Below, in pieces: positions 1-9,004 of a stretch of DNA of 64,000 nt; positions within the stretch are counted from its first letter, which is position 1, and every line of letters starts with the position of its first letter. Location of the stretch: assembly GCA_020848835.1 (NCBI GenBank), contig JADLHJ010000003.1, positions 1-64,000 on the forward strand, written 5' to 3'. The stretch comes from Candidatus Hydrogenedentota bacterium (GTDB lineage Bacteria > Hydrogenedentota > Hydrogenedentia > Hydrogenedentales > SLHB01). Below the pieces are notes generated by a model, which was not told where the DNA came from, searched no databases, and saw only the letters and a list, made by a program, of their open reading frames with translations. The position numbers and the translations under genes are program-made.

Positions 1-158
1 ACGGCGCAGCGGCAGTCACGCCGGCGTACACCTGCACCGCGGCCCCGACGGCTGCCGGCCGCACGGGTTACCGTCAGTACTTCGTTGACGAGTCCGGCGT
101 CATCCGCTTCACCGCCGACGGTTCGGCCGTGAGCGTCGCCAGCGCACCCCTCAACTAA
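1..158 (+). CDS. Type IV pilin-like protein, C-terminal fragment
   Basis: The 3' end of a gene that starts outside the window: 51 codons read in one frame to TAA at 156-158. The C-terminus contains GYRQYFVDESGVIRF and then a short Ala/Ser/Val-rich tail. A Tyr-rich strand followed by 'DESGVIR' is typical of the C-terminal sheet of pseudopilin/type IV pilin proteins in PVC and Acidobacteria-type genomes. The N-terminal prepilin peptide, which would settle the assignment, is not visible. A strong terminator follows directly, so this is the last gene of its transcript. The family call is inference from this short tail. Confidence 0.5.
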   Translation, partial: GAAAVTPAYTCTAAPTAAGRTGYRQYFVDESGVIRFTADGSAVSVASAPLN

Positions 159-194
159 TCCAACGTACATAGCTTCGCGCTAGCGAAGATTACA

Positions 195-231
195 CGGCGG
201 CCAGCAGCTCGGTGCTGGCCGCCGCGATTTT
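195..231 (+). terminator. Rho-independent terminator
   Basis: Perfect 12-bp GC-rich stem (195-206 pairs with 213-224), 6-nt loop, then CGATTTT. It lies 37 nt after the stop of the pilin-like gene. It also abuts the stop of the convergent SGNH gene at 230, so it may serve both directions, although the T-tract is only on the plus-strand side. Confidence 0.85.
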
Positions 232-1912
232 ATGGTGATTGCGTCAATGAAGTGTGCGAAGAAAAATAATCGAATATAGTTTTCGCTGTTAGCATCGCAC
301 CGGTAGGCGTAAGGTGCCCGTCAGCTTCGTAATACAATTTGCACGGCTCGCCGCTCGCCCGCATCGCACTTGCGAGATCGATGCAGTCGAGTTTCTCGCG
401 GGCGCAAAACTCTTCCACGACTTTCAGGTCCCTTGCGCGTTCGTATATCGAAGCGTCCACCAACTGTTTCATGTTCCAATCCCAGGAATAATCACAAACG
501 CTATTCACGTCGGGCACCGCATAAAGCGCAAATGCAATGCCCCGGTTTCTGCAATCGTCGCGAATGGCAAGCGCGTCGGACTCCATAATTTGGCGTCCTT
601 CGTTTAGCTCTGCGTACCATTCTTTCAGATGTGTTTCAAGCCAGAATGGGCGATCCGCGGATTGGGGAAGCGGAGGCGTTTTGCGGCGGTAGAAACGCAG
701 ATCCTCGAGTATGGCTGTTAGTGGCGACGCGGTGCCCAGCGCACGGGCCAACTGGTTATAGAATGCACTGCGCTTCCGTAGCCAATCGTCGCTGCGCACT
801 TCCCATAGGGACCAGTGACGCCTGCTTTCAACAAGGTACTCCCAAACTGGATCAAAAGCGCGCACACGTTTGCCAATCTTGTTGAGCGAATTGTTGATGT
901 CGTTACCCGGAAACAGTTGGAGCACGACAATGTCCGGCTCCAGCGCGAGACCGATTTTGTGCAGTCGAATACGTTCTTGCCAAGGACCATATCCGTCTAC
1001 ACCTGCATTGATTACCGTGAACCGTTTGGCGGACCCGGATGCATTTAACATTGTCTCAAGTTGGCGTCCGATGGTTTGGTCAATCTCGAGCCCCCAACCA
1101 AAAGTGAACGAATCGCCCAGCAACAAGACCCGTATCTCGCCGTCTTCCTTTGGCCCGAATTCCCGGTCTCGAAGACCTTGGCGCGATATGTTCACGGAAT
1201 AGGCGGACAACTCGAATGGTTCGCCGAGCGAACTGCTCCCGAAAAACATTTTCCCAGACGCACCCCGTCCCAAAGTCCACAGCGCCTCGCGATCGTATGA
1301 GGTTATTGATACGCCAGGAGCGGCCATTGGAAACAGCACGCGGCATCCGGCCTCCAATACTGCGATGGCAGGGACAAGGCCGACAAGCAGCAACAACACT
1401 GTGGCAATTGTCTGCTTCCAGCCCGGCCACTGAAACGGCGCAATCGCCCAGGCGACGGTTATCAAACAAGCTGCCCAAAGGAAAAGCTCTATGCCCGATC
1501 GCCTGAAAGCCAGGCTACCCGCAAGTACGACCGCTATTGCAATCAGCATTGGCCGCATCGTCAAATAAAACCAATGCAACGCGCGATGCCGAATGGAACC
1601 GCTCTGAACGTCGTGCAATAGGACCTTTCGGCGCGCCCAATGCGCCGTTAATGCCACCTGAAGAGCAAGACCCAATGGACCGACCGGGAGCTGTCGGAAA
1701 CCAACTTCGTTCACTGTCAGCATGGCCATAAATACTAGCGCGTATAATGCGAACCGGGGGCGGCACAGGACAACAAGAAGCGGATATAACCAAGCTAGTC
1801 GAGGATGGTTGCCGACCGCGCCATAGAGTGGTTGGGACGCGATAATTGCGACAGCAGCCAATAGAATGGTTAGGAAGTCACTCCGTGGCGTTTTCAAGAA
1901 GGCATTCGGCAT
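230..1912 (-). CDS. Membrane-anchored SGNH/GDSL hydrolase (copy 1)
   Basis: 560 aa. The N-terminal ~195 residues are hydrophobic, with about five or six membrane helices. A C-terminal SGNH hydrolase domain follows. The nucleophile block reads LLLGDSFTFGWG (Ser at about residue 267). The catalytic Asp/His block near residue 530 reads DGHLTP, a D-x-x-H arrangement. Membrane-tethered SGNH proteins of this type usually add or remove acyl groups on extracytoplasmic polysaccharides; the substrate here is unknown. The next gene upstream in the same direction (1923-3563) has the same architecture 10 nt away, so the pair is a tandem duplication and probably co-transcribed. The nearby carbamoyltransferase locus suggests a role in decorating a surface polymer (inference). 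Confidence 0.75.
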   Translation of the reverse strand: MPNAFLKTPRSDFLTILLAAVAIIASQPLYGAVGNHPRLAWLYPLLVVLCRPRFALYALVFMAMLTVNEVGFRQLPVGPLGLALQVALTAHWARRKVLLHDVQSGSIRHRALHWFYLTMRPMLIAIAVVLAGSLAFRRSGIELFLWAACLITVAWAIAPFQWPGWKQTIATVLLLLVGLVPAIAVLEAGCRVLFPMAAPGVSITSYDREALWTLGRGASGKMFFGSSSLGEPFELSAYSVNISRQGLRDREFGPKEDGEIRVLLLGDSFTFGWGLEIDQTIGRQLETMLNASGSAKRFTVINAGVDGYGPWQERIRLHKIGLALEPDIVVLQLFPGNDINNSLNKIGKRVRAFDPVWEYLVESRRHWSLWEVRSDDWLRKRSAFYNQLARALGTASPLTAILEDLRFYRRKTPPLPQSADRPFWLETHLKEWYAELNEGRQIMESDALAIRDDCRNRGIAFALYAVPDVNSVCDYSWDWNMKQLVDASIYERARDLKVVEEFCAREKLDCIDLASAMRASGEPCKLYYEADGHLTPTGAMLTAKTIFDYFSSHTSLTQSP

Positions 1913-1922
1913 TTTGAAAACA

Positions 1923-3563
1923 CTACTTGATCAAATTCTCGGCCAACAAATATTTTGCGATGGCGGTTGCTAGAATGCGCGCCCCAACGGGCGTCAAGTG
2001 GCCATCATATTGGAAATAAACATCCTTTGGTTCGGGATAGGATTTCAACGGTCCAAGAACATCCAGGTGAGGTATGCCAATTTGGTCAAGCAGTTCGTTT
2101 GTTAGCCGGATATCCTTGTTCTGTTCATAGGGAGTCTTTGGAAATTTCTTGTTCAGCTCGGCCCATCCTTCGTCGTTGATTGAAATCGGGTCGCCATGTG
2201 CAAATGCAATGAGGTCGATACCGCGGGTTTTGCAATCATCGCGGATTCCTGTAATGGACCCCGCATATAATCCCCATGCCTCATCAAGTTCGGGGTACCA
2301 CTCAAGCAAGCATACCTCATGGTTTGCATTTCGAGCAGTCCATGATTTTACCGGCGCATAGATTTGCGGCTTGAGGAAACGCAAATCGGCAATTGGATAC
2401 AGAATCAACCCATCTTTCTTTGACATCGTCAGGATATCGAGATAAAGCCACGAATGCTGTTGTAAGAACCTTTCACATCGAACTGGAATTTCGCTTTTTC
2501 TGCGATACAATTCCAATCGACTTTCCCACATTAAATCAATCGCTCTCAGCCTTTTTCCTGTTCGCGAGTAGCTTCCACTGACATCATTGGAAGGGAACAG
2601 TTGAAGGACGACCAAGTCCGGTGCAAAAGTAAATCCCCGGCTATTTAGAAATCCGCGCTCCTGCCATGGAGCATAACCTCCAACGCCGCAGTTTATAACG
2701 ACGACGTGCTTGGGCAATCCTGCTTCGTTCAAGAGTTGCTCTAACACTCGAGGATACGTCTCGTCGGACTGAAGTCCCACCCCAATTGTGTAAGAGTCGC
2801 CCAGCGCGACTATTCGAAACTCATCTGTATGTTTGGGCCCGTATTGGCGATCTCTGATTCCCTGAGACGAGATTTCAACTTGAATCGTCAATTCATTCCC
2901 GTTGTTGTCGAGTATATTGTAACTTTCTCTAGCGTCAGGTCGAAGCGTATAAAAATAATCCGCATCTTCCACATACACTCCCTGCGAAATCAACGGCTTG
3001 GGAACAAGATAGCGGGCACCAATCTCGAGGATGACCAATGATATGGCTATTGAAGCCGCCGTTAGCATAAGTGTCGCCACCGCCGTTAGACGTGATTGTG
3101 ACGATTCCGCTGAAACTGGAATGGACGATAAGGTGACGATGAGTGCAAGCGCCCAAGCCGCGTGAAACCAAGACATCGATCGGAATAAGCACGCAAGTAG
3201 TAAGAGAGCTGCAGTCACAGCTAGAACTCTTCGCAAGAAGTGGACATGATGACGTACGTACGACTCTTGCATTTCTTCCGAAAGGATAATGTTTTTCCCG
3301 CGCAGCCATGCGACCAGCCAGATCCCAATTTGTGCAAAACGGAAAGTGGATTCTTGTGCAATGCCCGGATATTTGGTCGCAAACTCGGTTCCCGTAAACA
3401 AAAAGGTCCACGCTAGAGCAAGGCATGCCTGAGCCATGGCATGTCCGGGTGGCGACAAAATTAGAATTAGTAAAGAAGCAAATGAGATCAGCCAGTGGCC
3501 AAAAAGTCCATGTGTAACAGCGACTACGACAAAAACCGATGCTATTCGCAGAATGTTGTTCAT
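1923..3563 (-). CDS. Membrane-anchored SGNH/GDSL hydrolase (copy 2)
   Basis: 546 aa, paralogue of the downstream gene at 230-1912. About six N-terminal membrane helices (residues 1-190) precede an SGNH domain. Block I reads IVALGDSYTIGVG (Ser at about 256) and the terminal D-x-x-H block reads DGHLTPVGA. Shared anchor motifs between the two copies include 'QGxRDRxxGPK', 'YAPWQERxxL', 'PDLVVLQLFPxNDxxxS' and 'GIRDDCKTRGI'-like segments. Divergence is high outside these blocks, so the duplication is old. It is the first gene of a two-gene minus-strand unit; the 334 bp upstream carry no other gene. Confidence 0.75.
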   Translation of the reverse strand: MNNILRIASVFVVVAVTHGLFGHWLISFASLLILILSPPGHAMAQACLALAWTFLFTGTEFATKYPGIAQESTFRFAQIGIWLVAWLRGKNIILSEEMQESYVRHHVHFLRRVLAVTAALLLLACLFRSMSWFHAAWALALIVTLSSIPVSAESSQSRLTAVATLMLTAASIAISLVILEIGARYLVPKPLISQGVYVEDADYFYTLRPDARESYNILDNNGNELTIQVEISSQGIRDRQYGPKHTDEFRIVALGDSYTIGVGLQSDETYPRVLEQLLNEAGLPKHVVVINCGVGGYAPWQERGFLNSRGFTFAPDLVVLQLFPSNDVSGSYSRTGKRLRAIDLMWESRLELYRRKSEIPVRCERFLQQHSWLYLDILTMSKKDGLILYPIADLRFLKPQIYAPVKSWTARNANHEVCLLEWYPELDEAWGLYAGSITGIRDDCKTRGIDLIAFAHGDPISINDEGWAELNKKFPKTPYEQNKDIRLTNELLDQIGIPHLDVLGPLKSYPEPKDVYFQYDGHLTPVGARILATAIAKYLLAENLIK

Positions 3564-3897
3564 GATATGTCGGAATCGCGAAAATGGCCCGCCTTCTTAT
3601 AGCAGACCACCGCCCGTTATTCCCAGACTGTCAAGAAGCGATACGGACCACACATTTTTCTTGCCCAGAGCGCCTAAGTTAGATTCATGCGCCACGTGCG
3701 GTCAGGGTACTGGTCTGGTCTTGAGAATGACCAAGCCTCGGAATATCCGATTCTCATCACGACAGCGCGGCGTGTCTAGTTCGCGACCTCGAAAACTGAA
3801 CCTTGCTGTAACAGCAGCCGAGTAGAAACAGGAAATTGGCGCGCCTTGCCGATTCAAGCCATAGCGGTTGGGGCAGTGCGGATTAAATGATTGGGTA
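3564..3897. other. Non-coding stretch, no gene seen
   Basis: 334 bp between two minus-strand genes. Open frames here are short and have no domain-like composition. This should hold the promoter of the SGNH pair, but I found no well-spaced -35/-10. A TTGACA (3629-3634) and a TATAAG (3596-3601) on the minus strand are 27 bp apart, too far for a standard promoter. A short imperfect palindrome (GCTGTAACAGC) lies near 3802-3812. No terminator for the upstream gene is evident. Confidence 0.4.
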
Positions 3898-6282
3898 CTA
3901 CTGGGTAGCAGGAATTGTCCGCAGCCTCCGGGCAAAAAGAAATAATGCAAACGCATATCCAATTGCGGCAACCACAAACACCGTTGTGAAGTTTGTTGCC
4001 ATCGCGAGAATAATGGCGAGCACTGAGCCGAGTACGGTCGCTCCGCCATTTACCCCCCACATCCACGGCACCGCGTCACGTGAGTGCGTGGCCACCAAGC
4101 GGATGCCCTCTGGAAACGGCATTCCCATGAAAAGTCCCAGCGGAGCAACCATAGCAGCGGTGACTAGGCCTCGTTGCCACAGTTCCCACCCGAGCACCAA
4201 TGGCACAATGTGCGGATAGATAAATGCTGCCGTAAGAATCGCGACAATTCCTCCTGCAATTCCCGCCACAAGGGGTATCCCAAGCATGCTGCGCACCTGG
4301 CTGCCGATGCCTGCAAACAACAGCAATGTTGCGAGAACCATTGCCAAGGATCGCGCGGGATGCCCTAGCAGCAAAGAGAAGCGTTGCATCAGCGCGATCT
4401 CTACAAAAATAAATGCAATTCCCAAGCACATGAAATAAAGCAACCACGATGTGAACCGCGGAACACGCGCCCGGCCTCGCTTTAACAGCGGCAAGAACAT
4501 GAAAAGGACGACGGCCAGAGTTAACAGCCCAAGTAACGTGAACAACGTCAGTGACGCGCGTCCTCCTCGTAAGATTTGGGATGCGCTGCTCGTGTATCGC
4601 GCCATGAACAGTTGCTTCACACTGAGGAAGTTAAAAAAGAATGGACTGTCATCCCACACGGGCCGCGCGTCGTAGTTGAACTCTGCAAGCGTGTCAAGCT
4701 CTTCGCCTCGCTTGCGCAGCTCGGCATACTTCTTGTAAGTGCGCTGAATCGCATAGGCATTGTCGCCCTCTTTAAGGGGAAAGACCATTTCCAGTTTATG
4801 TCGTTGGACGTGGTCGCGCACTACATTCACTTGTTCTGCCGAAAACGGCTGATTGCTCGCCATGATTCCAATGAACCCGTTTATGGGATTGAAAACAGCG
4901 ATTAGGTGAGACTCCGGATTGGAGTAGCCGAGTTCATACATCGCTTCAAGCATCACGGTAAATAGTCGGACCGACTCCGCCGGTGTCTTCCAGCGGGAGA
5001 TGTTTAGAATTCCGCCCGGCTTAAGATGGGTGATGTAGTCCTTCATCGCTTCGACCGTGTAGAGATAACTCTCGGACAACACATAAGCGCCCGAGTTCAG
5101 AGCAGCGAACGTGTCAATCGCGTTCATGACAATGACGTCGTACTGCTTGCCCCCGCGCCGTACGAAGCTCCGACCTTCTTCGTTATAGACGGTTACCTCC
5201 GGTCGTCCAAAGATTTGTTTTGTCCTATCTTTGAACTCCTCCTTCACGACGCGGGCCGTCGTCGGATTTATCTCGATCGCATCAATGTGCTTCGCTTCGG
5301 CCCGAAGCGCATTGAGCACGTCTACGCCCCCACCCGAGCCAATCACGAGCACGGAATTTGGTGTCTGTTTCAGCAGATACGGTGAGGCCCACGTGATCAT
5401 GCATTCCGTATTGTGGTCCCATGAGGTACGACGATCCTTCCGATCAAGGAAAAGACTTGTCCAGGCATCGCCATCGATAAACACACGGTACTCGCCCTTG
5501 TGCCGAACATTGCCCGTGATGTCGATACGTGAAATAGGGTTCCATTCCGAAAACTCTATAGACGGCTCGATGGGACGCTGGCCGCCCGAAATCTCGTACA
5601 TCGATACGATCGCTTTTGTTTTCTCGGGTTTGATGTTTCGATCGATTTCAGATTGAAACATGACGATTATGACCAATGCAGCCGTGCAGAACAGTCCTCC
5701 ATACAGGCTTACCCGTGACCGTGCGTTCAGCGCGAATGCCGGAAAGGTCACCAGCGCAGCCGCAAGCCCCACAAGCGTCACCGCACCCAGCGGACGAATG
5801 AGCGCAAGAAACAAAATGCAACCCGTCGCGGCACCCACCAGATCGGCAAAGTAGAGGAAGTTCATATGCTCCGCGTAATCGCGGTAGACAAGCCCCAGAA
5901 TCCAACCCGAGAAGAAGTAGGGAAGTACCGCGCACGCGTAGGTGAGATATAATAACCACTGGTTAGCCTTACTTGTCGCAATTGCTGCGGTATTTACGTC
6001 GAGCTGCGTCATCGCAAGCGATGAGATCAGCGTCGAAATGAAGAATAGAAATCCTGCAAGTGGGACGGTTAGCACGCGCGCCAGCCGCGAATCCTTTCCG
6101 AATGACATCCACGTCCCGCTTATGCCGAAACCAAGCAGGGCGACCGAAACGATGAAATAGACGATGTGGTTCCAGTACACAACGCTGAAAATGCGCGTCT
6201 GCACCAGTTGAAGCAAGAGCGTCGCCGCAGCCACGCTGAATGCGGCCACGGTTGGCCCGAATAGACGGTACTTTCCCTCCAT
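3898..6282 (-). CDS. Membrane-embedded spermidine synthase-like (SAM-fold) protein
   Basis: 794 aa with three parts: about six to seven membrane helices (residues 1-210), a soluble Rossmann domain (about 225-570) and six more helices (about 585-790). The soluble part has the SAM/dcSAM-binding glycine loop VLVIGSGGGVD (311-321), an acidic strand end (DAIEINP, Glu337) and YDVIVMNAID, as in the polyamine aminopropyltransferase superfamily. Fusions of this type are common in environmental bacteria and their reaction is not established; true polyamine synthesis is doubtful because of the large membrane parts. GGAGAG lies 8 nt before the ATG. It is divergent from the carbamoyltransferase gene. Confidence 0.75.
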   Translation of the reverse strand: MEGKYRLFGPTVAAFSVAAATLLLQLVQTRIFSVVYWNHIVYFIVSVALLGFGISGTWMSFGKDSRLARVLTVPLAGFLFFISTLISSLAMTQLDVNTAAIATSKANQWLLYLTYACAVLPYFFSGWILGLVYRDYAEHMNFLYFADLVGAATGCILFLALIRPLGAVTLVGLAAALVTFPAFALNARSRVSLYGGLFCTAALVIIVMFQSEIDRNIKPEKTKAIVSMYEISGGQRPIEPSIEFSEWNPISRIDITGNVRHKGEYRVFIDGDAWTSLFLDRKDRRTSWDHNTECMITWASPYLLKQTPNSVLVIGSGGGVDVLNALRAEAKHIDAIEINPTTARVVKEEFKDRTKQIFGRPEVTVYNEEGRSFVRRGGKQYDVIVMNAIDTFAALNSGAYVLSESYLYTVEAMKDYITHLKPGGILNISRWKTPAESVRLFTVMLEAMYELGYSNPESHLIAVFNPINGFIGIMASNQPFSAEQVNVVRDHVQRHKLEMVFPLKEGDNAYAIQRTYKKYAELRKRGEELDTLAEFNYDARPVWDDSPFFFNFLSVKQLFMARYTSSASQILRGGRASLTLFTLLGLLTLAVVLFMFLPLLKRGRARVPRFTSWLLYFMCLGIAFIFVEIALMQRFSLLLGHPARSLAMVLATLLLFAGIGSQVRSMLGIPLVAGIAGGIVAILTAAFIYPHIVPLVLGWELWQRGLVTAAMVAPLGLFMGMPFPEGIRLVATHSRDAVPWMWGVNGGATVLGSVLAIILAMATNFTTVFVVAAIGYAFALFLFARRLRTIPATQ

Positions 6283-6475
6283 ATTGGCCGCTCTCCGCCT
6301 GCTTCAGGCTTTCCCTCGTTACGCCAGGCCCCCGGCACCCAAAGGAGGCAAGAGGTTAAAGAGATTTTCGTATTTTGTAAAGCTGTATTTTTTGCACATG
6401 TTATTGGCCGTTGATGGCATACTCCCGTTTTGGCTACCCTGCTGCGGAAACTCTATCCAGCGAAAACGATTGCGA

Positions 6476-8287
6476 ATGCAAATCCTTGGCATCTCAGCCT
6501 TTTATCACGACAGCGCGTCGTGTCTCGTGCGCGATGGGGACATCGTGGCCGCCGCGCAGGAGGAGCGGTTCAGCCGGAAGAAGCATGACCCGCGCTTTCC
6601 GAAGCATGCGATCGAGTATTGCCTGGCCGAGGCGAAGATCGGTGTGGACCAGCTTGACTACATCGTCTTCTATGACAAGCCCTTCGTAAAGTTCGAACGC
6701 CTGCTTATGACGTATATCGGCACCGCGCCGAAGGGCATACGTTCCTTTATCGATCAAATGCCGTTTTGGTTGAAAGAGAAGCTATTCACCCGCAGCGCCA
6801 TCCGCCGCGAGCTCGACTACAAAGGTACGGTGCTCTTTACCACGCACCATCAATCGCACGCGGCCGCAGCGTTTTTCCCGAGTCCCTTCGAGGAGGCGGC
6901 AATCGTCACACTCGACGGAGTGGGGGAGTGGGCCACGACGACCTATGGCGTCGGCCGCGAGAACAAGATCGAAATCTTAAAACAGATCAATTTTCCACAT
7001 TCTCTGGGCCTCCTGTATTCGGCGTTCACCTATTTCACAGGGTTCAAAGTGAACAGCGGCGAATACAAGCTCATGGGCCTCGCGCCCTATGGTGAACCCA
7101 AATTTGTTGACGTCATTTACAAAAACCTGATCGATCTGCGCGAGGACGGTTCGTATAAGCTGAACCTCGATTACTTCGATTATTGCGCCGGTATGCGCAT
7201 GACCAACGACAAATTTGCCGAATTGTTCGGTGGGCCGCGCCGTGAGCCGGAATCGAAGATCACACAACGCGAAATGGATCTTGCCGCTTCAATTCAAGTA
7301 GTCACGGAAGAGGTAATGCTGCGTATCGCGCGAACAGCGCATAAGGAAACCGGCAGCAAGAACCTAGTGCTCGCTGGCGGCGTTGCGCTGAATTGCGTGG
7401 CTAACGGCCGCGTGCTGCGCGAGGGGCCCTTCGAAAACATCTGGATACAACCCGCAGCAGGCGACGCGGGCAACGCGCTGGGCTGCGCGCTATTTGCGTG
7501 GCACCAATTGCTCGATAACCCGCGGACCCCGGATCGTCGACGGCAGAAGGCGACGTATCTCGGCCCCGAATTCGGCGATGACGCAATCGAGTCATACCTG
7601 CAATCAATTAATGCGCCCTACGAAAAGCACGACGACGATGCACTGGCGTCGCGCGTAGCAGAGCTACTTGCAACAGAAAACGTCGTCGGCTGGTTTCAAG
7701 GCCGCATGGAGTTTGGGCCGCGCGCACTCGGCGCACGTAGCATCCTCGGCGATGCACGCTCGCGCGAGATGCAATCGGTATTGAACCTAAAAATAAAATT
7801 CCGCGAATCTTTTCGGCCGTTCGCGCCGGCGGTGTTGGAAGAACGCGTATCCGATTATTTTGAATTGAACACGGAAAGCCCCTACATGCTGCTCGTCGCG
7901 GATGTCGCAAAAGATCATCTTGCATCGCTCGACGGAGAAACGGCACGTGCAACGGGTTTTGATAAATTGAAGATCGCGCGCTCGGATGTACCCGCCATCA
8001 CCCACGTGGACAATTCCGCGCGCATACAGACCGTTCGCGAAGAAGATCACCCCCGCTACTACAATCTAATCAAAAAATTCGATGAGCGCACAGGATGCCC
8101 CGTAATCATCAATACTTCCTACAACGTGCGCGGTGAACCTATCGTCTGCACGCCGCAGGAAGCATACACGTGCTTCATGCGCACCAACATGGACTACCTC
8201 GTGCTCGGCTCCTGTGTGCTCGACAAGCGCAACCAGCCGGAATGGAAAGACACCGTGGATTGGAAGAGACAGTATGAACTGGACTGA
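6476..8287 (+). CDS. Carbamoyltransferase (NodU/CmcH/SxtI family)
   Basis: 603 aa from the ATG at 6476. This start was chosen because family members begin with the strand MxILGISAFYHDSA; the frame is open further upstream, but that extension looks non-coding. The N-terminal half is the YgjD-like ASKHA domain (THHQSHAAAAFFPS and VTLDGVGEW, nucleotide/metal-binding loops). The C-terminal half is the carbamoyltransferase domain (GWFQGRMEFGPRALGARSILGD near residue 400, then SFRPFAPAV). The family moves a carbamoyl group from carbamoyl phosphate, via carbamoyl-AMP, to a hydroxyl of a sugar or natural product. SxtJ and DUF5989 genes follow, as in sxtI-J-K; the acceptor is unknown. Confidence 0.9.
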   Translation: MQILGISAFYHDSASCLVRDGDIVAAAQEERFSRKKHDPRFPKHAIEYCLAEAKIGVDQLDYIVFYDKPFVKFERLLMTYIGTAPKGIRSFIDQMPFWLKEKLFTRSAIRRELDYKGTVLFTTHHQSHAAAAFFPSPFEEAAIVTLDGVGEWATTTYGVGRENKIEILKQINFPHSLGLLYSAFTYFTGFKVNSGEYKLMGLAPYGEPKFVDVIYKNLIDLREDGSYKLNLDYFDYCAGMRMTNDKFAELFGGPRREPESKITQREMDLAASIQVVTEEVMLRIARTAHKETGSKNLVLAGGVALNCVANGRVLREGPFENIWIQPAAGDAGNALGCALFAWHQLLDNPRTPDRRRQKATYLGPEFGDDAIESYLQSINAPYEKHDDDALASRVAELLATENVVGWFQGRMEFGPRALGARSILGDARSREMQSVLNLKIKFRESFRPFAPAVLEERVSDYFELNTESPYMLLVADVAKDHLASLDGETARATGFDKLKIARSDVPAITHVDNSARIQTVREEDHPRYYNLIKKFDERTGCPVIINTSYNVRGEPIVCTPQEAYTCFMRTNMDYLVLGSCVLDKRNQPEWKDTVDWKRQYELD

Positions 8288-8290
8288 TAC

Positions 8291-8698
8291 ATGAAGAGCG
8301 ACCCACAAAATCCAACGCACTCCGACCTCCGCAACTTCGGCCTGCTCATGTTCGCGGCGATTACGGTGATCGGCTGCCTGCGCTGGTGGTTGAAGGGATA
8401 CATTCCTTCAATCCTCTTCGGCATCGCCATAGCATTTGTCCTTCTCGGTCTCGCGGTACCAGGCTTGTTAAAACCCGTCTATCGCGCCTGGATGAAGTTC
8501 GCTCTCGCGTTGAATTGGGTAATGACGCGCGTACTTCTAACGATTGCGTTCTACGGTATGATCACGCCAGTAGCCATTGTTTATCGCTTCGTTGCCGGCG
8601 ATCCGCTCAAGCGCAGGTGGGACCCCTCCGCAGCGAGTTACTGGGAAATACCCGACGACCAACCAACCGAAATCGAAGCCTACAAGAACCAATTCTAA
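8291..8698 (+). CDS. SxtJ family membrane protein
   Basis: 135 aa, 3 nt after the carbamoyltransferase stop. A hydrophilic N-terminus is followed by about three membrane segments (roughly 16-33, 38-60 and 75-100), a conserved Arg-rich loop and the tail LKRRWDPSAASYWE, which is characteristic of the SxtJ family. SxtJ is known from the saxitoxin clusters, and homologues sit next to O-carbamoyltransferases in many non-toxin genomes. Its biochemical role is unknown. Placement suggests that it anchors or partners the carbamoyltransferase at the membrane (inference). Confidence 0.85.
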   Translation: MKSDPQNPTHSDLRNFGLLMFAAITVIGCLRWWLKGYIPSILFGIAIAFVLLGLAVPGLLKPVYRAWMKFALALNWVMTRVLLTIAFYGMITPVAIVYRFVAGDPLKRRWDPSAASYWEIPDDQPTEIEAYKNQF

Positions 8699-8844
8699 CG
8701 GTGCGTTCCGTACGGCCTTGTGCTCATCTCATTCGTAGCCCCACGCTTTTGCCGTCCGCTGCTGCAGCTGAATTCGTCAGTACCTTGCGCGCACGTGCAT
8801 TTCAATAGCGTGTTCGGCTAGCATTAGATACAGAAGGTGACTAC

Positions 8845-8994
8845 ATGGAATTCTTTTCCGAAATCTGGGCATTTCTACGGGTGCGCAAGAAATTCTGGCT
8901 CGCTCCCATTATCATCGCGTTGATGCTCCTTGGGTTGCTTATGATCGTGGCTGGGCAAGCGACTGTATTGTCACCGTTCCTGTACGCCTTATAA
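8845..8994 (+). CDS. DUF5989 family small membrane protein (SxtK-like)
   Basis: 49 aa. A good Shine-Dalgarno site (AAGGTG) lies 5-6 nt before ATG 8845. The product has an amphipathic start (FFSEIWAFLRVRKKFW), one hydrophobic helix (about residues 18-38) and the ending SPFLYAL. The pattern RKKFWLxPIII followed by PFxYxL matches DUF5989. This family follows SxtJ and corresponds in place and size class to sxtK of the saxitoxin clusters. It is 146 nt downstream of sxtJ and 10 nt upstream of larB. Function unknown; it is probably a small subunit of a membrane-bound carbamoylation complex (inference). Confidence 0.82.
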   Translation: MEFFSEIWAFLRVRKKFWLAPIIIALMLLGLLMIVAGQATVLSPFLYAL

Positions 8995-9004
8995 CGGACG
9001 CATC

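Noticed and set aside
3596..3634. TTGACA and TATAAG on the minus strand upstream of the SGNH pair
   Set aside because: The hexamers are 27 bp apart; at 17-18 bp neither has a partner.
6284..6475. N-terminal extension of the carbamoyltransferase to 6284
   Set aside because: Adds 64 residues with no family counterpart, begins in the divergent promoter region and lacks coding character; ATG 6476 matches the family start.
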